Positions 18,163 to 26,435 of a stretch of 50,274 nt of DNA are shown one piece after another. Each line of letters starts with the position of its first letter. The stretch's first letter is position 1. Source of the DNA: Thermodesulfobacteriaceae bacterium. GTDB taxonomy: Bacteria; Desulfobacterota; Thermodesulfobacteria; Thermodesulfobacteriales; Thermodesulfatatoraceae. A program made the translations under genes and the position numbers. Below the pieces are notes generated by a model. The model was given only the letters and a program-made list of their open reading frames with translations, was not told the origin of the DNA and searched no databases. The stretch covers positions 1-50,274 of the forward strand of contig WGCA01000052.1 of the NCBI GenBank assembly GCA_015494065.1, read 5' to 3'.

Positions 18163-19464
18163 ATGACGGTCTACGTAGGTATCATCGGTCTGGGCACGGT
18201 GGGTTCGGGTACGGTAAAGATCCTTTTCGAAAACCAATCCCTTATTAAAAAGAGGCTCGGGGCCCCGCTCCTGGTGAAAAAGATTGCGGTGCGGGATCCG
18301 AGTCTTCCCCGGCGCGTAGAAGTACCTGATACGCTGCTGACCACGGATCCGGAAAGTATTTTCCGGGACCCGGAAATAAAAATAGTGGTGGAATTAATCG
18401 GGGGGCTTGAGCCGGCAAGGACTTTTATCCTGAAGGCCATCGAGGCCGGCAAACACGTGGTCACCGCCAACAAAGCGGTCCTGGCCGAATACGGGGCCGA
18501 ACTCTTCGCCGCTGCCAAGGAAAAGGGGGTGGATATCGCCTTTGAGGCTGCGGTAGGGGGTGGGGTGCCCATCATCAAGACCCTCAAAGAGAGCCTGGCG
18601 GGAAACCGCATTAAGTCCCTTACCGGTATCGTAAACGGCACCTGTAACTATATTCTCACCCGGATGACTGACGAAGGGCTGTCTTTTGAAGAGGCCCTGG
18701 CCGAGGCCCAGGAGGCCGGTTTTGCCGAGGCGGACCCGAGCCTTGACGTTGACGGTATAGACGCGGCCCACAAACTGGCCCTCCTCACCACCCTGGCTTA
18801 CGGCACCGAGATCTCTTTAGAAGATATTTACGTGGAAGGGATCAGGGAAATCGAACCCCTGGACATTGCCTTTGCCCGGGAGCTTGGTTTTGTCACCAAG
18901 CTTTTGGCTATTTGTAAGGAGACGGAAAATGGCCTTGAAGTGCGGGTGCATCCGGCCTTGATTGCCGAGGACCACGTCCTGGCTTCGGTGCGGATGGCTT
19001 ATAACGCCTTTTACGTCAGGGGAGACGCCGTAGGCGACATTTTGCTCTACGGCCTGGGGGCCGGTCAGATGCCCACTGGCAGCGCCGTGGTAAGTGATAT
19101 CGTGGACTTGGCCCGTAACGTGCTCTCCGGGGCCACCTTAAGGGTGCCGCCCCTTTCTTTTCAGCTCGCGGATCTCCAGCGACTGCCCTTAAAACCCATG
19201 AACGAAGTGGTTTCCCGCTATTATTTCCGTTTTTCTGCGGTGGACCGTCCCGGAGTCCTTTCAAAGATCGCCGGGATTCTGGGAGAAAACGAGATCAGTA
19301 TCGCCACCGTCATTCAAAAGGGTCGGGAGGCCAAAGGGTCTGTTCCCATCGTTATGCTCACCCATGAGGCCCGTGAAGCCGCAGTTTCCCGGGCCCTTGC
19401 CGCCATCGACCGGCTCGAGGTGGTTACCGCTCCCACCAAATTATTGAGGATCGAAGAAGGATAG
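18163..19464 (+). CDS. hom: Homoserine dehydrogenase with ACT domain
   Basis: It reduces aspartate semialdehyde to homoserine with NAD(P)H, on the branch to threonine and methionine. The 433 residues show an N-terminal Rossmann motif GIIGLGTVGSGTV (about 5-17), the catalytic-domain stretch GIVNGTCNYILTRM, and EADPSLDVDGIDAAHKLALL with the conserved Asp and Lys. A C-terminal ACT domain (from about 350, SAVDRPGVLSKIAGILGENEISIATVIQK) suggests feedback control by an end-product amino acid. AGGAGGGAGAA precedes the ATG, 9 nt after recG. The length is typical of the monofunctional enzyme. Confidence 0.96.
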   Translation: MTVYVGIIGLGTVGSGTVKILFENQSLIKKRLGAPLLVKKIAVRDPSLPRRVEVPDTLLTTDPESIFRDPEIKIVVELIGGLEPARTFILKAIEAGKHVVTANKAVLAEYGAELFAAAKEKGVDIAFEAAVGGGVPIIKTLKESLAGNRIKSLTGIVNGTCNYILTRMTDEGLSFEEALAEAQEAGFAEADPSLDVDGIDAAHKLALLTTLAYGTEISLEDIYVEGIREIEPLDIAFARELGFVTKLLAICKETENGLEVRVHPALIAEDHVLASVRMAYNAFYVRGDAVGDILLYGLGAGQMPTGSAVVSDIVDLARNVLSGATLRVPPLSFQLADLQRLPLKPMNEVVSRYYFRFSAVDRPGVLSKIAGILGENEISIATVIQKGREAKGSVPIVMLTHEAREAAVSRALAAIDRLEVVTAPTKLLRIEEG

Positions 19465-19526
19465 CGTTTAGGTTTTTGGGAAGCGTTCCGATATTAACAA
19501 AAGCAAGAAACTTTCGGGAAAACCAG

Positions 19527-20003
19527 ATGAGAGTAGAAAAGGGACGCTTCCTTATACTTAAAGAACCAAAAGAGATCCTTGAGACGGAAACCCTCGGGGC
19601 CTGTGTGGCCCTGGCGGCGGTGGACAGGGAGGAGAAGGTCTTTGGCCTATGGGTCTTTGTCCTACCAGCGGAAAGGATTTTGGCCCCGAAGGTAGGAGGA
19701 GTCCCTACCACCTTCTTTGCCAGCGAAGGGATTGACGAATTTTTGGCGGCCTTGGAAGAGGCCGGGGCCAAAAGAGAGAATCTTTCCTTTTACGCCGCCG
19801 GAGGGGCCAGGTTTTTAGAAGCCCCCACCGTCTTTGACCTGGGAGGGCTTAACGCCTCCATGATTCGCAAGTTGCTGAAAGACCGTGGCTTTAAGCTGGC
19901 CAGAGAGGCCTGCGGCCGGCCCTTTCCCTGCCGTATGGTCTTGAATCCACAGGAGGCTTCCGTAAGCGTAAAAATTTCTGGGGAAGAGGAAGAAAAGTGG
20001 TAA
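19527..20003 (+). CDS. CheD-like protein lacking the catalytic histidine
   Basis: CheD deamidates receptor glutamines and partners CheC in chemotaxis. The chosen ATG gives 158 residues; a longer TTG start at 19476 is less family-like. TETLGACVALAAVD keeps the nucleophile Cys and the Thr six residues before it. The GLWVFVLP segment has Val where CheD has the catalytic His (family G-x-A-H-x-x-LP). A later AAGGARFL matches the CheD K-x-x-GGA-x-x-x block. The Cys/Thr without His suggests a non-enzymatic or altered role. Its stop overlaps the HDOD gene by 7 nt, so the two are coupled. No other chemotaxis genes are in view. Confidence 0.7.
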   Translation: MRVEKGRFLILKEPKEILETETLGACVALAAVDREEKVFGLWVFVLPAERILAPKVGGVPTTFFASEGIDEFLAALEEAGAKRENLSFYAAGGARFLEAPTVFDLGGLNASMIRKLLKDRGFKLAREACGRPFPCRMVLNPQEASVSVKISGEEEEKW

Positions 20004-20851
20004 AAGTCCTGGAATACGTCTTTGAAGAGCTTAATACCGTGCCTAATTTTCCGGAGACGGCCTTCCGGGCATTGCGCATGCTGGAAGACGAAAACGTCAA
20101 TTTTCAGGATCTGGCCAAAGTTATCAGGTACGACGCCACCATTACCGCCAACTTTTTAAAGCTGGTCAATTCAGCCTATATTGGGCTGCGGCGCAAGGTG
20201 GAATCTCTGGCCCAGGCCTTTGCCCTCCTTGGGCTTAATCAGATCCGCTTCTTTTTGGTGGCGGCCTGTGCCGGGCAATATCTGAACCGGGCCCTTCACG
20301 GCTACGGGCTTTCTCCTTACGAAGTCTGGTTACATTCGCTGGGAAGCGGGGTCTTTGCCGAATTAATAGCCGAAAAAGTAAAGATCAAAAACCCGGACCA
20401 CGTCTTTACCGCCGCCCTCCTGCACGACATCGGCAAGCTGGTACTTGACCTTTTCGTGGGGGGAGAACTCGAAGTGATCCGGGAACTCGTAAAAGACGAG
20501 GGGCTTACCTTTATGGAAGCCGAAATCATGGTGCTCGGGACAGACCACGCGGTGATAGGGGCAGAGCTTTTAAGGCGCTGGGGCTTTCCGCAGGAGACCA
20601 TTTTCGCCGTCCGGGCCCACCACGATGAAGACTGGATGGTGCAGAATCAGGCCGCTGCCATCGTGGCCCTATCTAACATGCTCACCAACCTGCTGGGAAT
20701 AGGCATGGGGGCGGACGGGCTCTCCTACCGGGTCCCTCCCAAACTTTTGAAAGTGGTGGGGCTTAAAGACCGGGAGCTTTTTAGCGTAATTACCGAGGGC
20801 TTCAAGCGTTACCAAAACCTCAAAGAGAACCTCCTTTCAAAGGCCCATTAG
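19997..20851 (+). CDS. HDOD domain signalling protein
   Basis: HDOD domains are HD-like output modules common in chemotaxis, motility and stress circuits. The 284 residues span most of one domain: LNTVPNFPETAFRALRMLEDEN at the N-terminus, IRYDATITANFLKLVNSA, the WLHSLGSG motif (W111, H113) and LLHDIGKLVLD (H143/D144). The helical C-terminus continues to KRYQNLKENL. Many HDODs lack the HD metal dyad; here one His-Asp pair survives, but the full metal set is not evident, so phosphodiesterase activity is doubtful. The GTG start is preceded by GGGGAAGAGG and overlaps the CheD-like gene by 7 nt. The gene converges with an FlhB-like gene, the stops overlapping by 4 nt. Confidence 0.9.
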   Translation: MVKVLEYVFEELNTVPNFPETAFRALRMLEDENVNFQDLAKVIRYDATITANFLKLVNSAYIGLRRKVESLAQAFALLGLNQIRFFLVAACAGQYLNRALHGYGLSPYEVWLHSLGSGVFAELIAEKVKIKNPDHVFTAALLHDIGKLVLDLFVGGELEVIRELVKDEGLTFMEAEIMVLGTDHAVIGAELLRRWGFPQETIFAVRAHHDEDWMVQNQAAAIVALSNMLTNLLGIGMGADGLSYRVPPKLLKVVGLKDRELFSVITEGFKRYQNLKENLLSKAH

Positions 20852-21120
20852 AGTTTATGGTTAAGGCGCCAGGCCCAGGCCAAGACCACCGCTACCGCTT
20901 CGTATAGTTCTGGTGGTATCTCCCGTTCTAGCTCAAGCTTAAAGAGGGCCTGGACCAGTTCAGTGTCTTCTTTTATGGGGATGCCGGCCTCTTGGGCCAG
21001 GGCGATGATGCGTTCTGCCAAGAGTCCTTTTCCCTTGGCGACTACCTTGGGGGCCTCATCTTTGGCGGGATCATACTTAAGCGCTACGGCTTTTTTCGTT
21101 TCCCGGCCGGTTTTTGCCAC
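20848..21120 (-). CDS. Orphan FlhB C-terminal-like protein (EscU/YscU/HrcU switch family)
   Basis: The 90-residue protein matches the cytoplasmic end of FlhB: KKAVALKYDPAKDEAPKVVAKG, then LAERIIALAQEAGIPIKED and IPPELYEAVAVVLAWAWRL. It lacks the membrane part and the NPTH self-cleavage site, beginning just past where that site would be. Such stand-alone FlhB tails can replace the cleaved C-terminal piece of FlhB in flagellar export in some bacteria; elsewhere they are orphan. The GTG start lies 44 nt inside the end of the RNase G gene, a long overlap that implies coupling. No flagellar genes are in the window. Confidence 0.85.
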   Translation of the reverse strand: MAKTGRETKKAVALKYDPAKDEAPKVVAKGKGLLAERIIALAQEAGIPIKEDTELVQALFKLELEREIPPELYEAVAVVLAWAWRLNHKL

Positions 21121-22705
21121 GTTTCCCTCTGGCCTCCTTTAATTTGGCTCCCGCCTCTTCTTTGTTTATCGATTCTTCTGCCGCCTCGGGTTTAAGCTCC
21201 TTGGGGCGCATCTGTTCTTCAAAGGAGGTCTCTTCAGGGGGAAGCCCGGGCACCGGTTCGATGATGATGCTCGTCTCGTAATATTCTTCTAGGGCGAAAA
21301 GGTCACGGCGCTTGTAGTTCAGCACGTAGGAGGCAAGCTCCGGGGCGACTTTGGCCTTTAGGCGGAGGAGCTTTTTTCCCGCCAGCTTGCTCTTTATCCG
21401 CCGCAAAAGGGCGGTGGCCAGCACTTCCACCGTCCGGATTTGTCCAAGCCCCCGACAGCAGGGGCAGGGCCGATAACTACCCCACTGAAGGGGGGCCTGG
21501 AGTTTCTGGCGGGCAATTTCAATGAGCCCCAGTTTGCTGAAGCGGGTCATGGTGATTTTGGCCCGGTCTTTTTTGAGGGATTCCCGCAGGCGCCTTTCCA
21601 CCTGGCTGCGGTGTTTGGGCTGTTTCATGGCGATGAAATCCACCACGATGAGGCCCCCTAGGTCCCTTAGGCGTAGTTGCCGGGCGATTTCTTCTGCGGC
21701 TTCAAGATTGGTGCGAAAGGAGGTCTCCTCCAGGTCTTTTTCCCGCACGCACTTGCCGGAGTTTACGTCAATGGCTACCAGGGCTTCGGTAGGCTCGATG
21801 TAAAGGGTGCCACCGGAAGGCAATGGCACCACAGGTTTAAAAACGTTTTCGATCTGTTCCTCCAGGTTAAAGAGGGAAAAGATGGGTTTTTCTTCCTGAA
21901 ATAATTTGAGCAAACGTACCTGCCTCGGGGCCACGAGTTTTAAAAAGTTCTTGACGCTTTCCAAGGCCTCCCGGGTATCCACCAGGATTTCTTTCACGTC
22001 AGAGGCTAGGTGTTCCCTTAAAAAGCGGACGATAACGTCCTGGTCTTTGTAAAGGAGGGCCGGGGCCTTGAGGGCGGCGGCCTTGGCCTTGATTTCGTTC
22101 CAGAGTCTTACCAGGTAACGAAAATCGGCAAGGATATTCTTCTTGGGGGCCTCAGCCGCGGCGGTGCGCATGATGACCCCTACTCCTTCGGGTAGTTTGA
22201 GCCCCAGGAGGATGTCTTTGAGGCGTTTCCTCTTGGTCTCGTCGGTGACCTTCTTTGAGACCCCCTGGGTGGGGTTGCCGGGCATTAACACCACGTAGCG
22301 GCCGGGAAGGGTGAGATAAGTGGTAAGACTTGCCCCTTTGGTGGGGGTCTCTTCTTTGACGATTTGGACCAGTAGTTCCTGTCCCACTTCAAGGAGTTCC
22401 GGCAGTTTGGAGCGCCCGCTGCGGTCCACCGCCTCGGCGTAACCGTAGTATTCGGGATGGATCTCTTTGAAAGGCAGGTAACCATTACGACTAAGGCCTA
22501 TGTCCACAAAGACCGCCTGCAGACTGGGTTCGATGTTGACGATGCGGCCCTTGTAGATATTGCCTTTGGTATGTTCGCGTACGATAGTTTCCACGTCAAA
22601 GGCCTCAAGACGCCCGTCCTCTACTAGGGCCACCCTGATTTCCTCTGGCTGGTCGGCGTTGATTAGGATTATTTTCTCGCTTTTGGCAACTTTTTTGCAG
22701 GGCAT
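21077..22705 (-). CDS. rng: Ribonuclease G/E family endoribonuclease
   Basis: RNase G/E cuts single-stranded AU-rich RNA in rRNA maturation and mRNA decay. The 542 residues correspond to the catalytic half only, so RNase G-like. There is an S1 domain (about 45-130, GNIYKGRIVNIEPSLQAVFVDIG). The DNase I-like active site has VAIDVNSGK and IVVDFIAMK (metal-binding Asp near residues 313 and 356), and the zinc-link region has CPCC (about 415). The C-terminus is a Lys/Glu-rich tail overlapping the FlhB-like gene. Its ATG overlaps the moaE stop by one base (TAATG). Confidence 0.95.
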   Translation of the reverse strand: MPCKKVAKSEKIILINADQPEEIRVALVEDGRLEAFDVETIVREHTKGNIYKGRIVNIEPSLQAVFVDIGLSRNGYLPFKEIHPEYYGYAEAVDRSGRSKLPELLEVGQELLVQIVKEETPTKGASLTTYLTLPGRYVVLMPGNPTQGVSKKVTDETKRKRLKDILLGLKLPEGVGVIMRTAAAEAPKKNILADFRYLVRLWNEIKAKAAALKAPALLYKDQDVIVRFLREHLASDVKEILVDTREALESVKNFLKLVAPRQVRLLKLFQEEKPIFSLFNLEEQIENVFKPVVPLPSGGTLYIEPTEALVAIDVNSGKCVREKDLEETSFRTNLEAAEEIARQLRLRDLGGLIVVDFIAMKQPKHRSQVERRLRESLKKDRAKITMTRFSKLGLIEIARQKLQAPLQWGSYRPCPCCRGLGQIRTVEVLATALLRRIKSKLAGKKLLRLKAKVAPELASYVLNYKRRDLFALEEYYETSIIIEPVPGLPPEETSFEEQMRPKELKPEAAEESINKEEAGAKLKEARGKRGKNRPGNEKSRSA

Positions 22706-23091
22706 TATCCCTCCGGAATTTCTTCTTTGGTGGTTACCTGCGCCTTAATCTGGTCAAGGGTCTCCCTAAGGGTCCGGAACACGTTTTCGCGAAAGTCACC
22801 GGCCACGAGCAAGACCATGACCTTGTCTCCCACCTCAAGTTCCCCTTCACGCACAAAGGCTTTGACGGCAAATATCCCCTCCTGGGCCCGGGCCTGCGTC
22901 AGGATTTCGTTCAATTTGTCTTCGTTTACGCGTATCCGAACCCCTCTTACCGGGGTGCCGTTGCGACTGCTTGCCCGTACGACCCCCACGTGAGTCAAGA
23001 TCATGCCGATTTGGCCTTGCGTTTCCTGAATGACCTCGTTTATAAGGGTGTCCACACTAGGCATTTCCTGTTCCGTCCTTACCACCGGCAT
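22705..23091 (-). CDS. moaE: MoaE-like molybdopterin synthase large-subunit homologue
   Basis: MoaE transfers sulfur from MoaD thiocarboxylate to precursor Z in molybdopterin synthesis. The 128-residue product keeps MILTHVGVVRASSRNG (compare the E. coli GAVVTFTGKVR region), a FAVKAFVREGELEVGD block (HRIGEL-x-x-GD) and a C-terminal helix with K-x6-K-like lysines (IKAQVTTKEE). It is shorter than the usual 140-150 residues and lacks several substrate-arm residues, so catalysis is uncertain. The frame is open to 23199, but the ATG at 23091 follows AAAAGGAGGGAAGGTA. It precedes rng with a 1-nt overlap. Confidence 0.75.
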   Translation of the reverse strand: MPVVRTEQEMPSVDTLINEVIQETQGQIGMILTHVGVVRASSRNGTPVRGVRIRVNEDKLNEILTQARAQEGIFAVKAFVREGELEVGDKVMVLLVAGDFRENVFRTLRETLDQIKAQVTTKEEIPEG

Positions 23092-23225
23092 TACCTTCCC
23101 TCCTTTTGGCTTTTTGTCATTATAACCGGGTGGCGAAAAATGTCGGTTTTTTTCTTCTGCCCCCTTGCCCCCCAGCGGGCCTGTAATTATCTCTGTCATT
23201 AGAAAAATAAGCAGAGGAGGTGTGT

Positions 23226-24371
23226 ATGAAAATAACGGTCTCGGTAATTAAGGCGGATATCGGGGGCTACGTAGGCCATTCCTGTACGCACCCGGAAGTA
23301 GTAGCCAAAGTAAAAGAATACGCCCAAGCTGGCTGTGAGAAAGGGCTTCTGCTGGACGCCTCGGTCATTACCTGTGGGGACGATATCGCCATCGTCATGA
23401 CCCACACCAAAGGCAAGGACAACGAAGAGGTGCACAAACTTGCCTGGGACGCCTTCGTGGCGGGTACGGAAGTAGCCAAGAAGCTTAAGCTTTACGGCGC
23501 AGGCCAGGACCTCCTCTCAGATGCCTTCTCCGGGAACGTAAAGGGCATGGGCCCCGGGGTGGCTGAGATGGAGTTTGAAGAGCGGAAAAGTGAGCCCATC
23601 ATCGTCTTTTTTGCTGATAAGACCTCTCCCAGTGCCTGGAATCTTCCCCTCTACGAAATGTTTGCTGATCCCATGAACACCGCGGGGCTGGTCATTGATC
23701 CTTCCATGCACGATGGTTTTTCCTTCGAAGTGATGGACGTTTATTCAGGCAAGATCGTAAAGCTTGAAACCCCTCGGGAACTCTATGACCTCTTGGTCTT
23801 CATCGGGGCTACCAGCCGCTATGTCGTAAGGGCGGTCTACCGGAATCGGGACGGTGAGATCGCAGCGGTAGCTTCTACGCAGAAGCTTTCTCTCATGGCC
23901 GGCCGGTACGTGGGTAAAGACGACCCGGTCCTCATCGTGAGGGCCCAAAGCGGGTTCCCTGCGGTAGGAGAAGTCCTTGAGCCCTTTGCCCGCCCCTGGC
24001 TGGTTGAGGGATGGATGCGTGGTTCCCACACCGGACCTCTGATGCCTGTCTCTTTCAAAAACGCCAAACCCACCCGTTTTGATGGCCCGCCCCGGGTGAT
24101 TGCGGCGGGTTACCAGCTCTGCGAAGGCAAACTCATCGGGCCCAATGATCTTTTTGATGACCCGGCCTTTGACGACGCCCGCAACCGTTGCGCCATATTG
24201 GCCAATCAGCTCAGGCGGCAGGGCATTTTTGAACCACACCGTCTGCCTCCGGAAGAGATGGAATACACCACCCTTCCCAAGGTGCTTGAAAAGCTCAAGG
24301 ACCGTTTTGTAGACGTGGGCGAACCTCAGGCCAAGGCCCCGGGAAGCGGCGAAGGAGAGATCGCCGAATAA
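23226..24371 (+). CDS. fbp: Fructose-1,6-bisphosphate aldolase/phosphatase (archaeal type)
   Basis: This single enzyme both condenses triose phosphates and dephosphorylates the product to fructose 6-phosphate, committing carbon to gluconeogenesis. The 381 residues open MKITVSVIKADIGGYVGHS and hold the metal-binding motifs D-I-G-G and CGDDIAIVMTH, then SAWNLPLYEMFADPMNTAGLVIDPSMHDGF and the family end MEYTTLPKVLEKLKDRF. This class V form is typical of archaea and deep-branching thermophilic bacteria. AGGAGG at 23215 favours the ATG at 23226 over GTG at 23220. A GC hairpin follows the stop. Confidence 0.95.
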   Translation: MKITVSVIKADIGGYVGHSCTHPEVVAKVKEYAQAGCEKGLLLDASVITCGDDIAIVMTHTKGKDNEEVHKLAWDAFVAGTEVAKKLKLYGAGQDLLSDAFSGNVKGMGPGVAEMEFEERKSEPIIVFFADKTSPSAWNLPLYEMFADPMNTAGLVIDPSMHDGFSFEVMDVYSGKIVKLETPRELYDLLVFIGATSRYVVRAVYRNRDGEIAAVASTQKLSLMAGRYVGKDDPVLIVRAQSGFPAVGEVLEPFARPWLVEGWMRGSHTGPLMPVSFKNAKPTRFDGPPRVIAAGYQLCEGKLIGPNDLFDDPAFDDARNRCAILANQLRRQGIFEPHRLPPEEMEYTTLPKVLEKLKDRFVDVGEPQAKAPGSGEGEIAE

Positions 24372-24376
24372 AAGAC

Positions 24377-24394
24377 CGGGGGCCTTGGCCCCCG
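24377..24394 (+). terminator. Probable intrinsic terminator after fbp
   Basis: CGGGGGCCTTGGCCCCCG is a perfect palindrome (7-8 bp stem) starting 5 nt after the fbp stop. TTCCTTGCT follows, only weakly T-rich. It lies between fbp and cysS. Confidence 0.55.
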
Positions 24395-24435
24395 TTCCTT
24401 GCTACCCCTCCTTCAGGCTGGTATAAACCAGGGTC

Positions 24436-25911
24436 ATGAAGGAAATCCGTTTTTATAACACCCTGGTGCGCCAGAAGGTCCCTTTTGTCCCCTTAGCGCC
24501 TCCCAAGGTGACGATGTACGTCTGCGGGATTACGGCCTACGATGAATCACACCTCGGTCACGCCCGGGCCGCCGTGGTCTTTGACGTGCTTTACCGGTTC
24601 CTGCGTTTCGTTGGTTACGAAGTGGTTTACGTACGAAACTATACCGATATCGACGACAAGATTATCCGACGGGCCCAGGAAGAGGGGGTAACCACCCAAG
24701 AGCTGGCGGAGCGATACATCCGTTCCTATGACGAAGACATGAAGGCCTTAAAGGTGCTGCGCCCCACCTATGAGCCCCGGGCCACCGAGCATATTCCCCA
24801 GATCATTGCTCTCATCGAACGGCTGATCCAAAAGGGGTACGCTTACGTGGTCGAGGGGGACGTCTATTTTTCCGTGGAGAAATTCCCTGAGTACGGCAAG
24901 CTTTCTGGGCGCAGCCTGGAAGAGATGAAGGCCGGAGCGCGAGTCTCGGTTTCAGACAAAAAGCGCCATCCCTTGGATTTTGCCCTCTGGAAGGCGGAAA
25001 AACCCGGCGAACCCTCCTGGGAAAGCCCTTGGGGCCGGGGCCGACCTGGCTGGCATATCGAATGTTCTGCCATGGCCATGCATTACTTGGGGGAGACCAT
25101 TGATCTTCACGGCGGAGGGCTGGACCTTATTTTCCCCCACCACGAAAACGAAATCGCCCAGAGCGAAGCGGCCACCGGCAAGCCTTTCGTCCGCTACTGG
25201 CTTCACAACGGGATGGTCACCGTGGGACGGGAGAAGATGTCCAAGAGCCTGGGCAATTTTGTGACCGTCAAACAGATGCTGGCCCGACACCACCCGGAAG
25301 CCCTGCGCCTCTTTCTGCTTTCCATGCATTACCGCAGTCCCCTGGATTATTCGGAAAAGGTGGTTTCTGACCACGAAAAGGCCCTCGAAGGGTTTTACGA
25401 GACCCTTTACCTCTTAAAACGTCTTGAACCAGAAACCGACGCCCCTGCGCCTCAGCACGAAAAACCTTTGGCCGAAGCCAGCAAGACGCTGGCCCATTTG
25501 GAGACCCGTTTCTGCGAGGCCCTGGCTGACGATCTGAACACCGCTAAAGCCATCGGGGAGCTTTTCAGCGTAGAAAAGGTCTTGAACCACCTCCTAAAAC
25601 TCTGTGGTCGCAGGCCGAGTGCCAAACACCTGGAAGTGGCCCATCAAGGTATAGAACTGGTGCAAAAACTGGGGGGCAAGCTGCTTGGCATCCTTGAAGA
25701 GGACCCGGAGATTTTTATTGAAAAACGGCGTAACCGGGCCTTGGAGGAAAAGGGCCTTTCTCGGGAAAAGATAGAAGCCCTGATCAAAGAAAGGGAGGAG
25801 GCCCGCAGGGCCAAGGATTACGCCCGTGCCGACGCCATCAGAGACGAACTTGGAAAGATGGGCGTCTTGTTGCGGGATACCCCCTGGGGGACTTTCTGGA
25901 AGGTGCTATGA
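24436..25911 (+). CDS. cysS: Cysteinyl-tRNA synthetase
   Basis: The 491-residue class I synthetase charges tRNA-Cys. The HIGH-like motif is SHLGHARAAV (about residue 38), preceded by the zinc-site Cys in MYVCGITAYD. Further zinc ligands lie in WHIECSAMAM and the HHENEIAQSE block, and KMSKS is at about 266 (EKMSKSLGNF). The C-terminal helical DALR-type anticodon region ends KDYARADAIRDELGKMGVLLRDT, standard for CysRS. It overlaps the CvpA-family gene by 4 nt (ATGA), so both are likely one operon with mazG. Confidence 0.97.
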   Translation: MKEIRFYNTLVRQKVPFVPLAPPKVTMYVCGITAYDESHLGHARAAVVFDVLYRFLRFVGYEVVYVRNYTDIDDKIIRRAQEEGVTTQELAERYIRSYDEDMKALKVLRPTYEPRATEHIPQIIALIERLIQKGYAYVVEGDVYFSVEKFPEYGKLSGRSLEEMKAGARVSVSDKKRHPLDFALWKAEKPGEPSWESPWGRGRPGWHIECSAMAMHYLGETIDLHGGGLDLIFPHHENEIAQSEAATGKPFVRYWLHNGMVTVGREKMSKSLGNFVTVKQMLARHHPEALRLFLLSMHYRSPLDYSEKVVSDHEKALEGFYETLYLLKRLEPETDAPAPQHEKPLAEASKTLAHLETRFCEALADDLNTAKAIGELFSVEKVLNHLLKLCGRRPSAKHLEVAHQGIELVQKLGGKLLGILEEDPEIFIEKRRNRALEEKGLSREKIEALIKEREEARRAKDYARADAIRDELGKMGVLLRDTPWGTFWKVL

Positions 25912-26435
25912 ACCTGCCACTTCCGTGGATCGACGTCCTGGTCCTGGCGGTACTTTTGTTCTTTATTTTGCGTAACGCCTGGATTGGGTTCTGGCGTGGG
26001 CTTTCTTCCCTTTTGGGTTTGGTGGCAGGTTATCTCGCCTGTTTGCGTTTGGGCGGCATGGTGGAAAAGATCATGGCCCCCTGGCTTCCGGAAGCCTGGC
26101 TCAAATTTGCCGCGTACGCCGCCGCCTTTATGCTTGGTTTTCTGGCGGTTTTTATCCTGGCCGAGCTCTTGACTGGGCTCTTTAAAAAGGCCCGTCTTTC
26201 CTGGCTGGATCACCTCCTGGGGGCCTTTTTAGGAGGGGTCAAAGGGCTCCTTTTCTGGTCTGTGCTCTTTATTCTGGTGACCACCTTTTACCCCGGGGCC
26301 AAAAAGTATTTTGCCGGTTCTTATACCTATCCTTACCTTATGAAGAGTGCCCGCTTCTTGGCCGATATTTTCCCTTCACAACTCAAAGCGCGTTTTAACT
26401 ACAATCTGAGGCATTTTCTGTCCCATGAAAAATAA
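25908..26435 (+). CDS. CvpA-family inner-membrane protein
   Basis: The 175-residue protein has four membrane segments (about 8-24, 30-46, 64-88, 104-124) and the family pattern W-I-D-V-L-V-L-A...RNAWIGFWRGLSSLLGLVAGYLA. CvpA members are needed for colicin V production in E. coli and for envelope stability elsewhere; the molecular role is unclear. It is coupled to cysS by an ATGA overlap and overlaps mazG by 11 nt. Confidence 0.85.
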   Translation: MNLPLPWIDVLVLAVLLFFILRNAWIGFWRGLSSLLGLVAGYLACLRLGGMVEKIMAPWLPEAWLKFAAYAAAFMLGFLAVFILAELLTGLFKKARLSWLDHLLGAFLGGVKGLLFWSVLFILVTTFYPGAKKYFAGSYTYPYLMKSARFLADIFPSQLKARFNYNLRHFLSHEK

